Shown: positions 16,362-23,653 of the stretch, piece after piece
How positions within the stretch are numbered: position 1 is the stretch's first letter
Layout: each line of letters begins with the position of its first letter
Assembly (NCBI GenBank): GCA_949879775.1
Contig: CATLBW010000021.1
Location: forward strand, 1 to 32,290
Length of the DNA stretch: 32,290 nucleotides
From: an uncultured Lachnospiraceae bacterium
GTDB lineage: Bacteria; Bacillota; Clostridia; Lachnospirales; Lachnospiraceae
Direction of reading: 5' to 3'
Translations under genes and position numbers: made by a program
The notes under the pieces: generated by a model
What the model was told of the DNA's origin: nothing
The model's database searches: none
The model's input: the letters and a program-made list of their open reading frames with translations, nothing else

Positions 16362-16417
16362 GACTTACTCCTCCTAAAATTAAATCTTTTTACAAAAATT
16401 GCTAAATTTTCAAAGAA

Positions 16418-16446
16418 ATTCTACCATATTTTTGTTATTTTTTCAA
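16418..16446 (-). promoter_or_regulatory. Chemoreceptor gene promoter
   Basis: On the minus strand TTGAAA (16441-16446), 17-bp spacer and TAGAAT (16418-16423), a housekeeping sigma-A-type promoter rather than a flagellar sigma-28 one. Confidence 0.7.
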
Positions 16447-16516
16447 GACTCGACAAAATCAATAGCAGAATGTATTTTTCATCAAATAAGCAGGCTGCCC
16501 ATAACATCTCCCACAT

Positions 16517-16546
16517 AAAAGCGCTTTTTAAAAATCAGCATATGCT
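16517..16546. promoter_or_regulatory. Two palindromes upstream of the 161-aa gene
   Basis: AAAAGCGCTTTT (16517-16528) and AGCATATGCT (16537-16546) are perfect palindromes close together, 30-60 bp before the gene at 16576. They are candidate operator sites. The rest of the 214-bp gap is A+T-rich and otherwise unremarkable. Confidence 0.35.
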
Positions 16547-16575
16547 AAAATTAAAAAACGAAAAGGGATTTATTT

Positions 16576-17061
16576 ATGAATTATGAAAATCTGATGCCTG
16601 TAACAGGCGTCATCCGCAATATTGCCCAGTCTCCTGGAAACTGCTGTAACCAGATGGTTACCGTCAATACGCCAAACGGCATCAATAACTTTATGCTTAC
16701 CCCTAATACCGCCGTTATCGGCAGCACGCAGTTGCGCACCGGTATGCCGGTAACCGTCTATTACGACGGCAGCCTGCCCGTCCCACTGATTTATCCGCCG
16801 CAGTTTCGGGCAGAAATCATCGCGCCCATGCGAAATGATGAAACTGTAACGCTAGGCTTCTTCCAAAGGAACCTTACCGCTGCCAACAACTCGCTGCGTT
16901 TAAATATTGCCCGCAACACAGAAGTTCTCACACTCAACGGACAACGTTTCTCCTGCCCGCCTGGCGGGAATTTCCTGCTGGTTTACTATTCCGCCACCAC
17001 AAGGAGCATCCCGCCGCAGACGACGCCAAGAAGAATCATTGTCCTCTGTAACCAAGCGTAA
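16576..17061 (+). CDS. Conserved clostridial-type protein of unknown function (161 aa)
   Basis: I do not recognise a named family. The protein begins PVTGVIRNIAQSPGNCCNQMVTVNTPNG and appears to be mostly beta-strand, with short hydrophobic strands alternating with turns, suggesting one or two small beta-barrel domains of OB type. Residues 1-85 and 86-161 could be two such units (TPNTAVIGSTQLRTGMPVTVYY, then NIARNTEVLTLNGQ). There is no signal peptide or membrane segment, so it should be cytoplasmic. A Cys-Cys pair is at 23-24. AAAGGGA sits 7 bases before the ATG. The nim-like gene follows under its own promoter. Confidence 0.7.
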   Translation: MNYENLMPVTGVIRNIAQSPGNCCNQMVTVNTPNGINNFMLTPNTAVIGSTQLRTGMPVTVYYDGSLPVPLIYPPQFRAEIIAPMRNDETVTLGFFQRNLTAANNSLRLNIARNTEVLTLNGQRFSCPPGGNFLLVYYSATTRSIPPQTTPRRIIVLCNQA

Positions 17062-17075
17062 CGGCGCATAAGCGC

Positions 17076-17104
17076 TTGCAGGTCTGCCCTTTAGGCAGTA
17101 TAAT
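17076..17104 (+). promoter_or_regulatory. Promoter of the NimA-like gene with a dyad in its spacer
   Basis: TTGCAG (17076-17081), 17-bp spacer and a perfect TATAAT (17099-17104). The spacer is filled by CTGCC-CTTTA-GGCAG (17084-17098), so a repressor or an activator could bind between the boxes. The predicted start is about 17111, exactly at the first base of the structured leader. Confidence 0.75.
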
Positions 17105-17111
17105 AATTGCA

Positions 17112-17216
17112 GTATCGGTTCCGGGAGGAGTGCGGCAATAGTTTTACGGTTTCCGTACCGCCGGTGTCTCGGTTCAATCATATCATTATCCCGGAGGAAC
17201 ACGCGGCGGCCGATAC
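17112..17216 (+). ncRNA. Candidate cis-regulatory leader RNA (riboswitch-like)
   Basis: A 7-bp closing stem GTATCGG (17112-17118)/CCGATAC (17210-17216) encloses two adjoining hairpins with no spacer between them. Hairpin A is TACGG-TTT-CCGTA (17145-17157). Hairpin B is a long stem CCGCCG+GTGT (17158-17167) with ACAC+CGGCGG (17199-17209), extended by CTC/GAG and GG/CC. A competing 7-bp pairing, TCCGGGA (17120-17126) with TCCCGGA (17189-17195), would break the upper part of hairpin B, giving two mutually exclusive folds. It does not match the FMN, TPP, SAM or T-box signatures I know. About 70 nt separate it from the start codon, and no terminator hairpin is seen, so any control would more likely be translational. 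Confidence 0.45.
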
Positions 17217-17286
17217 GGCTTTTATGCCTGTCCATAGAAAAGAACCTGATGACCTTCATCTTATATATAAAGGAAGTTTTAAAATT

Positions 17287-17775
17287 ATGAGAAAACGCGA
17301 AAGAGAAATCACAGATTTGCAAGAAATACGTTCCATCTTAGATAGCTGCAAAATACTCCATCTTGGCCTGAGCGATGACGGCCAGCCTTACGTCGTGCCA
17401 TTGAATTACGGTTACACCTTAGAAAACGGCGCGCTGGTGTTCTATCTGCACGGAGCCACGGAAGGCTATAAATATGATGTAATCCGCAGCAATCCCAGAG
17501 TATCGTTTGCCATGGAATGTGACGCTGTCCCTTTTGAGGGCAAGGTCGCCTGTCAATATGGCATGTCCTACAAAAGCCTCATGGGAATGGGGGAAGCCAA
17601 GATTGTCACGGACACAGCCGAGAAACAGCTTGCCCTTTCCATCCTCATGAAGAGCCAGACGGGCAAGGACTTTGCATTCAATGAAAAACTCGTGTCCATT
17701 GTAAACGTCATTAAAATTACTGTGGAGCGTTATTCCGCCAAAAAACGCCCGCTGCCCGGCAATTTCACTGAATAA
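17287..17775 (+). CDS. Pyridoxamine 5'-phosphate oxidase-like / NimA-family flavoprotein
   Basis: A 162-aa split-barrel flavin-binding protein. It has the family layout: an N-terminal helix (ITDLQEIRSILDSCKILHLGLSDDGQPYVVPLNYGY), then FYLHGATEGYKYDVIRSNPRVSFAME and a C-terminal IKITVERYSAKKRP. Relatives bind FMN and include NimA nitroimidazole reductases; the true substrate here is unknown. The ATG at 17287 is chosen, because AAGGAAG lies ahead of it and the conserved domain starts at once. An upstream in-frame ATG at 17107 would translate the structured leader and is rejected. The leader and a strong promoter with a dyad in the spacer imply regulated expression. Confidence 0.82.
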   Translation: MRKREREITDLQEIRSILDSCKILHLGLSDDGQPYVVPLNYGYTLENGALVFYLHGATEGYKYDVIRSNPRVSFAMECDAVPFEGKVACQYGMSYKSLMGMGEAKIVTDTAEKQLALSILMKSQTGKDFAFNEKLVSIVNVIKITVERYSAKKRPLPGNFTE

Positions 17776-17859
17776 GGAAAGATAACCATTATTTGCCAGC
17801 CCTGTTATATTTTCAAGAAAAATGACGATATATATAATATCTGTTATTGTCTTTAAATA

Positions 17860-17887
17860 TAAAAATAAATATATTTCACATTGATAA
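17860..17887 (+). promoter_or_regulatory. Weak sigma-28-like promoter of the flagellin gene
   Basis: TAAA (17860-17863), 16 bases, then ATTGATAA (17880-17887), compared with the sigma-28 consensus TAAA-N15-GCCGATAA. The spacer is one base long and the -10 differs at three positions, so this is tentative. The gap 17776-17927 is very A+T-rich. Confidence 0.3.
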
Positions 17888-17903
17888 CAATCATGGATGA
17901 TTG
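17888..17903. promoter_or_regulatory. Dyad in the flagellin leader
   Basis: CAATCAT-GG-ATGATTG, perfect 7-bp arms, ending 10 bases before the AAGGAGGT ribosome site (17913-17920). It could be an operator or a 5' mRNA hairpin. Confidence 0.45.
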
Positions 17904-17927
17904 CTATATAACAAGGAGGTTGCTGCA

Positions 17928-20363
17928 ATGGTTATTCAATATAATCTGAGTTCCATGTTTGCCAATAGGAATTTGAACACCAACGTCACCCAGAAAGCCA
18001 AGCATACGGAACGCCTTTCCAGCGGCTACCGAATTAATCGGGCCGCTGATGATGCTGCCGGGCTAAGCATTTCTGAAAAAATGCGTTGGTATGCCAGGGG
18101 CCTTAAGCAGGACGTCCGCAATATCCAGGACGGGGTTTCCCTTGTCCAGACAGCCGATGGGGCGCTTTCTGAAGTCCAGTCTATACTGCACAGGATAACC
18201 GAGCTCTCCGTACAGGCCGCCAATGATACGAATACGGATGCTGAGCGCAAGGCCATACAGCAGGAAATTAACGAGCTAAAGTTAGACATCAACCGTATCA
18301 GCACAGACACAACCTTCAATGATACTGTCATCTTCAAGCCCACCAACACGCCGGAGATTAAAGGGGTTCCTACCGATATCATGGTCTACCATGAAGACTC
18401 TGACAAAGGTGTGCGGGACGGCGGCATCCTCTATAATGGTAAGCGCTATGCCTACATTCCGGAAAATATAAACGTTAAATTTGATGAAAATGAAAATATT
18501 ATTGCAGGGGAATATTTGCTGAAGGTAAAAAGCCAAAACAACACAGATATCTTTATCCCTCTGATATTTGAGGGTGGCAACCGCGCTCCCAGCGCACGTA
18601 AATATATCCTGGAACCAAGAAGTGACGGCATATATATTGATGAAATCCAGCACGCATGGAGCGATATCAAACAAGCTGACGGCACTGCGCTTGACCCGAA
18701 TAACATCCAAGGCGGGACCTACTCTTTCACGCACGCAGGGCTGACTTTCTCTTTTGACGTCGCGGACGGCATGGACTTAGATACGCTTATGACTGAGCTT
18801 AAGGCAGACGGCTTAGAGACTTACAGCTTACAAAGCGGCGATTACAGCCTCTCCAATCCCAAGGTTACCCCGAATGTCGGCATAAGTGACATCAATCCCA
18901 TAGACGCAGCCAAGAAAGACTATGTCCCAAGGAACCCCTCCTCTAACGATATATTAGGAGGCTACCAAATGCGTGCTGATGAAAATGGCATACAAATGTA
19001 CCTGCCTTCCTTGTATAACGATAACAAAGGCGACATTGACTTTACCACGATGACATGGGAGCAACTCGGGCTGTCTGAATGGATGCAGGGTGAAAGCGTA
19101 AACCCTGGCAGCACTGTAACCGGCGGCGAACAATACCAAACCTACCAATACCACGATTCTATGACGGGCATTACCATTCCTTTTAATGTGGATTCGGAAG
19201 TCAGCAAAAATGAGCTTATCAATGCAATCAACCAATGGCAGATTAATGTCACTACCAACAGCGAAATGAAATTTGAGGTGACTTCCGGCGGGGCAGGCAC
19301 CAACATCAGCATCGGCGGACATTCCCCCAACCTGGATACATATGGCACCCAACATAATATGGGGCGGGATGTGCCAAACGAGCTTGTCCTTCAAGGCGGC
19401 ATGACTTTCGACCACGACCTCGCCACAGACGCGCTCTCTTTTACCATGAAGGACGCCAACGGCCAGACATACGATTTTTCAGTAAGCAACGTAGAGGACA
19501 AAGTCAGGTCAAGCGTAAATTCCTACTTGAACTCTCACATATACCAATATGCATCTGCATACAAGGACTACTTAGACAGAACACAGGGCGGTCCGGGCAG
19601 CCCCTCTGTAAATTCCAACTTTAAAGACAGCCTCACTTTTGCTGACAACGCCTTTGGCTACAGCGTAGACGTCAACTATACCATGGCTTTTGACGGCTGG
19701 CTGAGCAATAGCGATTTTACTGTGGATGATTATTTCAATCCGATTACCAACAGGCACTCTTATCGCGTAACGCCTAACCCGGATCTAATGAGCAATTTGG
19801 CCTCCCAGGTAGATACATTAGTGGGGGATATTTGCAATGCCTTGCAAAATACCAATATTTCGGTGAAGACAGATGACGGCAGCAACCTAAAAGCAACTAA
19901 CCAGATTGCATCCACTACCCCTACCGATAATGCCATTTACAGATCCCAGGTTATCAGCGGCAAACGTGAGATTACCATCCAGGCCGGACCGCTGGGTCAG
20001 CAAGGGATTAAAATCCCGCTCCCTTCCATGAACACGGGAATCCTGGGAGTTGGAGGCATAGACGTTACCACCTATAGCGGCGCGTCCGCCGCCATCACGA
20101 GCGCTTCCAAAGCCCTGGATAAGGTATCTGAAATGCGCAGCCAGTTCGGCGCTGTCCAGAACCGCTTAGAACATGCCATGGCGGTCAACCAGATAAATGC
20201 CGAGAATACCACCGCCTCCGAAAGCCGCCTCCGGGATGCGGACATGGCTGAGGAGATGATGGAACACAGCAAATACAACATCCTCATCCAGGCCGGACAG
20301 AGTATGCTTGCCCAGGCTAACCACTCCCCTGACAGCTTACTTGCAGGGTTATTGCCTCAGTAA
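17928..20363 (+). CDS. Flagellin, unusually large (811 aa)
   Basis: The filament subunit (hag/fliC type). Residues 1-140 are the conserved D0/D1 coiled coil (IQYNLSSMFANRNLN, RLSSGYRINRAADDAAGLSISEKM, LVQTADGALSEVQSILHRITELSVQAAN). The last ~100 residues are the matching C-terminal arm (SQFGAVQNRLEHAM, ESRLRDADMAEEMMEHSKYNILIQAGQSMLAQAN). Between them are about 570 residues of variable outer domain, against ~270-500 aa for most whole flagellins, so the filament surface should be bulky. Three stretches (about 18720-18850, 19140-19250 and 19400-19540) look like distant copies of one beta-rich module ending in a helix. There is no HExxH, so it is not a flagellinolysin. The ATG at 17928 follows a perfect AAGGAGGT by 7 bases. 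No other flagellar gene is nearby. Confidence 0.95.
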   Translation: MVIQYNLSSMFANRNLNTNVTQKAKHTERLSSGYRINRAADDAAGLSISEKMRWYARGLKQDVRNIQDGVSLVQTADGALSEVQSILHRITELSVQAANDTNTDAERKAIQQEINELKLDINRISTDTTFNDTVIFKPTNTPEIKGVPTDIMVYHEDSDKGVRDGGILYNGKRYAYIPENINVKFDENENIIAGEYLLKVKSQNNTDIFIPLIFEGGNRAPSARKYILEPRSDGIYIDEIQHAWSDIKQADGTALDPNNIQGGTYSFTHAGLTFSFDVADGMDLDTLMTELKADGLETYSLQSGDYSLSNPKVTPNVGISDINPIDAAKKDYVPRNPSSNDILGGYQMRADENGIQMYLPSLYNDNKGDIDFTTMTWEQLGLSEWMQGESVNPGSTVTGGEQYQTYQYHDSMTGITIPFNVDSEVSKNELINAINQWQINVTTNSEMKFEVTSGGAGTNISIGGHSPNLDTYGTQHNMGRDVPNELVLQGGMTFDHDLATDALSFTMKDANGQTYDFSVSNVEDKVRSSVNSYLNSHIYQYASAYKDYLDRTQGGPGSPSVNSNFKDSLTFADNAFGYSVDVNYTMAFDGWLSNSDFTVDDYFNPITNRHSYRVTPNPDLMSNLASQVDTLVGDICNALQNTNISVKTDDGSNLKATNQIASTTPTDNAIYRSQVISGKREITIQAGPLGQQGIKIPLPSMNTGILGVGGIDVTTYSGASAAITSASKALDKVSEMRSQFGAVQNRLEHAMAVNQINAENTTASESRLRDADMAEEMMEHSKYNILIQAGQSMLAQANHSPDSLLAGLLPQ

Positions 20364-20371
20364 CATAGGCA

Positions 20372-20513
20372 TTTTCCTATAAGATAACAAAGTGTGCAAT
20401 TGCGAAGCAATATATACCTCTTGTGCGAGTGCGCATATTATTTTATCTTATAGGAAGACATTTTCACCCGTTAGCGTGACAAGGCCTTTTGACACCCTAA
20501 TCCTATAAGATAA
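20372..20513. repeat. Interspersed palindromic repeat, copy 3 (with an extra left arm)
   Basis: Three arms are present: TTTTCCTATAAGATAA (20372-20387), TTATCTTATAGGAA (20443-20456) and AATCCTATAAGATAA (20499-20513), so either outer arm can pair with the middle one. The part from about 20394 matches copy 2 closely. It fills most of the gap between flagellin and the convergent glucokinase gene and may end flagellin transcription. Confidence 0.8.
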
Positions 20514-20514
20514 T

Positions 20515-20549
20515 ACAGCGCCTATGCTCCAAACGAGCACAGGCGCTGT
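20515..20549 (-). terminator. Terminator of the glucokinase gene
   Basis: ACAGCGCCT-A-TGCTC pairs with GAGCA-C-AGGCGCTGT around a 5-base loop (20515-20549). On the minus strand it is followed by ATTATCTT from repeat copy 3, a weak U-tract. Confidence 0.75.
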
Positions 20550-20574
20550 TTCCTATATACCCTAAAATCCGTTC

Positions 20575-21516
20575 CTATTCCAGGATCAATCTCACGCAGC
20601 CGTACATCCCGGCATCATTGCCCAAAGAAGCCAAGGCAAAGCGGATAGAATCGCAGGAAGAAAACGCTGCTTTCCTATAATGCTTTTCCACTGCATCCAA
20701 TAAGGGCTTGCCTGCCTTAGACACACCGCCGCCAATGACAAATACTTCCGGGTCTAACACGCAGGCAAGGTTGCTCAGCGCATTTCCCAAAACATAGGCG
20801 AATTCCTCAACAATCGCCGCTGCCGTCTCATCACCATCCTTGTATACGTCAAACACTGCTTTCGCTGATATTTCACCAATCTCATCAAGCAATGAGCTTT
20901 CATGGCCTTTGGCAAGGTGCTCCCTGGCAATGCGGACAATCCCTGTCGCAGACGCGTATTGCTCTAAGCATCCTTTCCTGCCGCAGTTACAGGGGACCGT
21001 CTCATGGTGGTTTACCGTGATATGCCCAATCTCCCCGCCGGCCCCATTGCTGCCCGGCACAATCTCGCCGTCAATAATAATCCCACAGCCTACGCCAGTG
21101 CCTAACGTCACCATTACCAGGCTCTTGCATCCTCTGCCGCCGCCCTGCCACATTTCTCCAAGGGCCGCCACATTGGCGTCATTCGCCGCCTTTACCTTAA
21201 TACCGCCCATCAGCTCTTCCATCTCCCTGGCAACATTTACATTCTTCCACCCAAGGTTGACGCACACGGGCACCACGCCGTCCCGCCGCACCGGGCCGGG
21301 AAGCCCAATGCCAATGCCCTCAATATCTTCCTTAGGGATAATCTGCTCTTTCATTTTCTCGTCCAGCGATTTCGCAATGTCAGACAAGATATTCTTACCG
21401 TTGTCTTTCGTATCCGTAGTAATTTCCCATTTTTCCAGAAGTGTCCCCGTCGTCTCAAATAACCCCAGCTTGCAGGTTGTCCCGCCAATATCAACGCCAA
21501 ATCCATATTTCTTCAT
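20575..21516 (-). CDS. glcK: ROK-family glucokinase
   Basis: A 313-aa cytosolic sugar kinase that phosphorylates glucose with ATP. It has the phosphate-binding DIGGTTCKLGLF at residue 9, the catalytic region AANDANVAALGE, GTGVGCGIIIDGEI, the ROK metal-binding EIGHITVNHH...CNCGRKGCLEQYAS with the Cys-x-Cys-x4-Cys zinc ligands, and VIGGGVSKAG. There is no N-terminal HTH, so it is a kinase and not a ROK repressor. AAAGGAG lies before the ATG, and it has its own promoter and terminator. Glucose is the likely substrate; another hexose cannot be excluded. Confidence 0.9.
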   Translation of the reverse strand: MKKYGFGVDIGGTTCKLGLFETTGTLLEKWEITTDTKDNGKNILSDIAKSLDEKMKEQIIPKEDIEGIGIGLPGPVRRDGVVPVCVNLGWKNVNVAREMEELMGGIKVKAANDANVAALGEMWQGGGRGCKSLVMVTLGTGVGCGIIIDGEIVPGSNGAGGEIGHITVNHHETVPCNCGRKGCLEQYASATGIVRIAREHLAKGHESSLLDEIGEISAKAVFDVYKDGDETAAAIVEEFAYVLGNALSNLACVLDPEVFVIGGGVSKAGKPLLDAVEKHYRKAAFSSCDSIRFALASLGNDAGMYGCVRLILE

Positions 21517-21570
21517 AAATCCACAGCTCCTTTAATCCATATTTATTTGGTTGCTTGTCCTGTTTATTTG

Positions 21571-21599
21571 ATGTTATCACATTTTAATCCCATTCTCAA
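21571..21599 (-). promoter_or_regulatory. Glucokinase gene promoter
   Basis: On the minus strand TTGAGA (21594-21599), 17-bp spacer and TAACAT (21571-21576), about 55 bp before the start codon. Confidence 0.55.
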
Positions 21600-21632
21600 G
21601 TACATTACCTTTATAAAATATTAAGTTTTCCA

Positions 21633-21665
21633 TTCTTGCAAGAAGGTCCGTGCCAATGCTAAAAT
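21633..21665 (+). promoter_or_regulatory. Promoter of the second two-component operon with a palindrome over the -35
   Basis: TTGCAA (21636-21641), 18-bp spacer and TAAAAT (21660-21665). The perfect 12-bp palindrome TTCTTGCAAGAA (21633-21644) covers the -35, as expected for a repressor or autoregulatory site. Confidence 0.55.
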
Positions 21666-21718
21666 AAACCATATGAACTGCAACACTGTTTTTTATGCGT
21701 TAAGAAAGGAGCTGTGGC

Positions 21719-22396
21719 ATGGCACATATCCTGCTGGTCGAAGACGACAAAAGCATCGTTACAAATTTAACGGAATTCCTGCAAAAAGAAGGCTTCTCCA
21801 TTACGGCAGTCGATGGGCAGGGCAAGGCCCTGGCCCTATTAGAGGAATCCGCCGCAGATTTTGATTTAATCCTGTTAGACGTCTCCCTCGCGCAAGGCAA
21901 TGGGTTTGCCGTCTGCCGCGCCGCCAAATCCACGACAAACCTGCCCGTCATCTTCCTGACTGCCTCAGGGGACGAGTACAGCGTGGTTACCGGCCTGGAT
22001 TTAGGCGCGGACGATTACATTTCCAAACCCTTCCGGCCGCGGGAACTGATCTCGCGCATCCATAATATCCTGCGCCGTTACGGCAAATCCAATACCCTGC
22101 TGGAATACAAGAACCTCAGCGCAGACGTCGTCCGCGCCACTGTGCGCAAAGATGGGCAGGAAATCATACTTTCCGCACTGGAATACCGTCTGCTGCTGTA
22201 TTTTTTAAACAACCAGGGCATCGTCCTGTCACGCCCTAAATTGTTAGAAGCCCTCTGGGATATTGCCGGGGAGTTCGTCAATGATAATACGCTGACCGTC
22301 TATATCAAGCGCCTGCGCGAAAAAATTGAGGAGGACCCTCAAAACCCCCTGCTGATTAAAACGGTACGCGGGCTGGGTTACAAAATGGGAGACTGA
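21719..22396 (+). CDS. OmpR/PhoB-family response regulator (second module)
   Basis: A 225-aa regulator. The receiver has Asp9/Asp10, phospho-accepting Asp54 in LILLDVSLAQG, Thr in PVIFLTAS and Lys in DDYISKPFRP. The winged helix (about 125-224) ends in VNDNTLTVYIKRLREKI...IKTVRGLGYKM. It is the first gene of a regulator-kinase-ATPase-permease cluster of the kind used against lantibiotics and other cell-wall-active peptides. AAAGGAG precedes the start. Its likely target is the triple GTCAC repeat in front of the ATPase gene. Confidence 0.94.
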   Translation: MAHILLVEDDKSIVTNLTEFLQKEGFSITAVDGQGKALALLEESAADFDLILLDVSLAQGNGFAVCRAAKSTTNLPVIFLTASGDEYSVVTGLDLGADDYISKPFRPRELISRIHNILRRYGKSNTLLEYKNLSADVVRATVRKDGQEIILSALEYRLLLYFLNNQGIVLSRPKLLEALWDIAGEFVNDNTLTVYIKRLREKIEEDPQNPLLIKTVRGLGYKMGD

Positions 22397-22398
22397 TT

Positions 22399-23574
22399 AT
22401 GAATCTTTTACGCAATCCTGAAATCAAAAAAAGCCTGCTTGTCCACCTAAGCCTTGCCGGGCTGGCAGTGGCGGCGGGCTGGTTCCATGATGTTTACACT
22501 GCGCTCTGCCTGCTTGCTTTCTCCGCCCTTTTCATTTTTACACATTATCTCTTCACCATATGCCGCTACCGCAAACTCAGGCAATTGAGCCTTGAGCTGG
22601 ATTCCATGCTCCACAGCAATACGCCGATAGACTTCCAAAAATACCAGGAGGGGGAATTGTCCATCTTAGAAAGCGAGCTGTCCAAGATGACGCTGCGCCT
22701 AAGTGAACAGGCCGCAGCCCTCGCCCATGATAAGCAATTCCTCGCTGATTCCATGGCGGACATTTCCCACCAGATCCGTTCCCCGCTGACCGCCTCGAAC
22801 CTGATTCTTTCACTCCTGATGGAACAGGAGCTGCCTTTGGAACGACGCAGGCAGTTATTACGGGAGCTTACGCAGTTGTTGTCACGCATTGACTGGCTGG
22901 TGGAATCTTTGCTGAAAATATCGAAAATGGATGCTGGTACGATTGAGTTTAAACGCCTGCCCATATCTGTCCCAGAATTAATCCGGCAGGCGGCAGAGCC
23001 GCTTTTAATTCCCATGGAGCTGCGGGAACAGACCTTAGATATCCATCCTGCCAGGCTTACGGAGCAGGCCACAGATAAACTTCCTGCCAGGCTTACGGAA
23101 CAGGCCACAGATAAACTTCCTGCCAGGCTTACGGAACAGGCCACAGATGAACTTCCTGGCAATTTTACGGAGAAACAATCAGATACCCCCGCTATTAGAG
23201 ACAACGCAACTGCCCCACAATTTATCGGCGATTTTGCCTGGTCAACGGAAGCCATATTAAACATCCTGAAAAACTGCATGGAACACACGCCTGCCGGCGG
23301 CCAAATCCAGGCGTCATTCTCACAAAACGCAATCTTTACCGAAATAATTATTGAAGATAACGGGCCCGGCTTTGACAGTGAAGACCTGCCCCATCTCTTT
23401 GAACGTTTCTATAAAGGGAAAAATGCCTCCGAGCACAGCGTTGGTATCGGGCTTGCCCTGGCAAGGATGATTGTCACGCAGCAAAACGGCACCCTGAAAG
23501 CCGAAAACCGCCCTGAGGGAGGCGCACGGTTTGTGCTGAAATTTTATGCCCACGGGCAATCTAATGTAAAATGA
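22399..23574 (+). CDS. Sensor histidine kinase with internal 12-aa tandem repeats
   Basis: A 391-aa kinase starting 2 bp after the regulator. Two membrane helices (about 12-28 and 33-55) are joined by only a few residues, so like BceS-type sensors it probably takes its signal from the membrane or the transporter. The H-box is ADISHQIRSPLTASN with His124; the N-box is NILKNCMEHT; the G boxes are DNGPGFDSEDLPHLFERFYKG and SVGIGLALARMI. Between the dimerisation helices and the N-box lies an insert of three 12-residue repeats (PARLTEQATDKL, residues 217-252) plus a worn fourth, encoded by 36-bp DNA repeats. The reading frame stays open, so the kinase should still be made. Confidence 0.9.
   Translation: MNLLRNPEIKKSLLVHLSLAGLAVAAGWFHDVYTALCLLAFSALFIFTHYLFTICRYRKLRQLSLELDSMLHSNTPIDFQKYQEGELSILESELSKMTLRLSEQAAALAHDKQFLADSMADISHQIRSPLTASNLILSLLMEQELPLERRRQLLRELTQLLSRIDWLVESLLKISKMDAGTIEFKRLPISVPELIRQAAEPLLIPMELREQTLDIHPARLTEQATDKLPARLTEQATDKLPARLTEQATDELPGNFTEKQSDTPAIRDNATAPQFIGDFAWSTEAILNILKNCMEHTPAGGQIQASFSQNAIFTEIIIEDNGPGFDSEDLPHLFERFYKGKNASEHSVGIGLALARMIVTQQNGTLKAENRPEGGARFVLKFYAHGQSNVK
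23047..23154 (+). repeat. Three 36-bp in-frame tandem repeats in the kinase gene
   Basis: Units at 23047-23082, 23083-23118 and 23119-23154 are almost identical (single-base differences). A degenerate fourth follows from 23155. As 36 is a multiple of 3, gain or loss of units changes protein length without a frameshift. Confidence 0.97.
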
Positions 23575-23581
23575 CAATACT

Positions 23582-23624
23582 GTCACTTTCCAGTCACCGG
23601 AGCGTCACCATGGACGGTTATACT
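23582..23624 (+). promoter_or_regulatory. ABC promoter with three direct repeats (response-regulator operator)
   Basis: GTCAC occurs at 23582, 23593 and 23604, exactly 11 bp apart, so all three lie on one face of the helix. A TATACT -10 is at 23619-23624, while the -35 position (about 23596-23601) has no consensus and is covered by the repeats. This is the layout of an OmpR-family activated promoter. Confidence 0.7.
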
Positions 23625-23653
23625 TTGGGTATCATAAAAAAGGAGTTATCGTT

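Noticed and set aside
17105..17216. FMN riboswitch or T-box leader
   Set aside because: The conserved AGGG(C/T)AGGGT-like FMN segments and the TGGNACCGCG T-box sequence are absent.
17107..17286. 60-residue N-terminal extension of the NimA-like protein
   Set aside because: It would translate the structured leader, shows no family similarity, and a ribosome site lies before the ATG at 17287.
16900..17322. Minus-strand reading frame across the nim leader
   Set aside because: It overlaps two well-supported + genes and the promoter, and has no ribosome site or recognisable domain.
17928..20363. Flagellinolysin (protease-bearing flagellin)
   Set aside because: No HExxH zinc motif is present in the variable region.
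23047..23154. CRISPR array
   Set aside because: The units are contiguous and coding, with no spacers between them.
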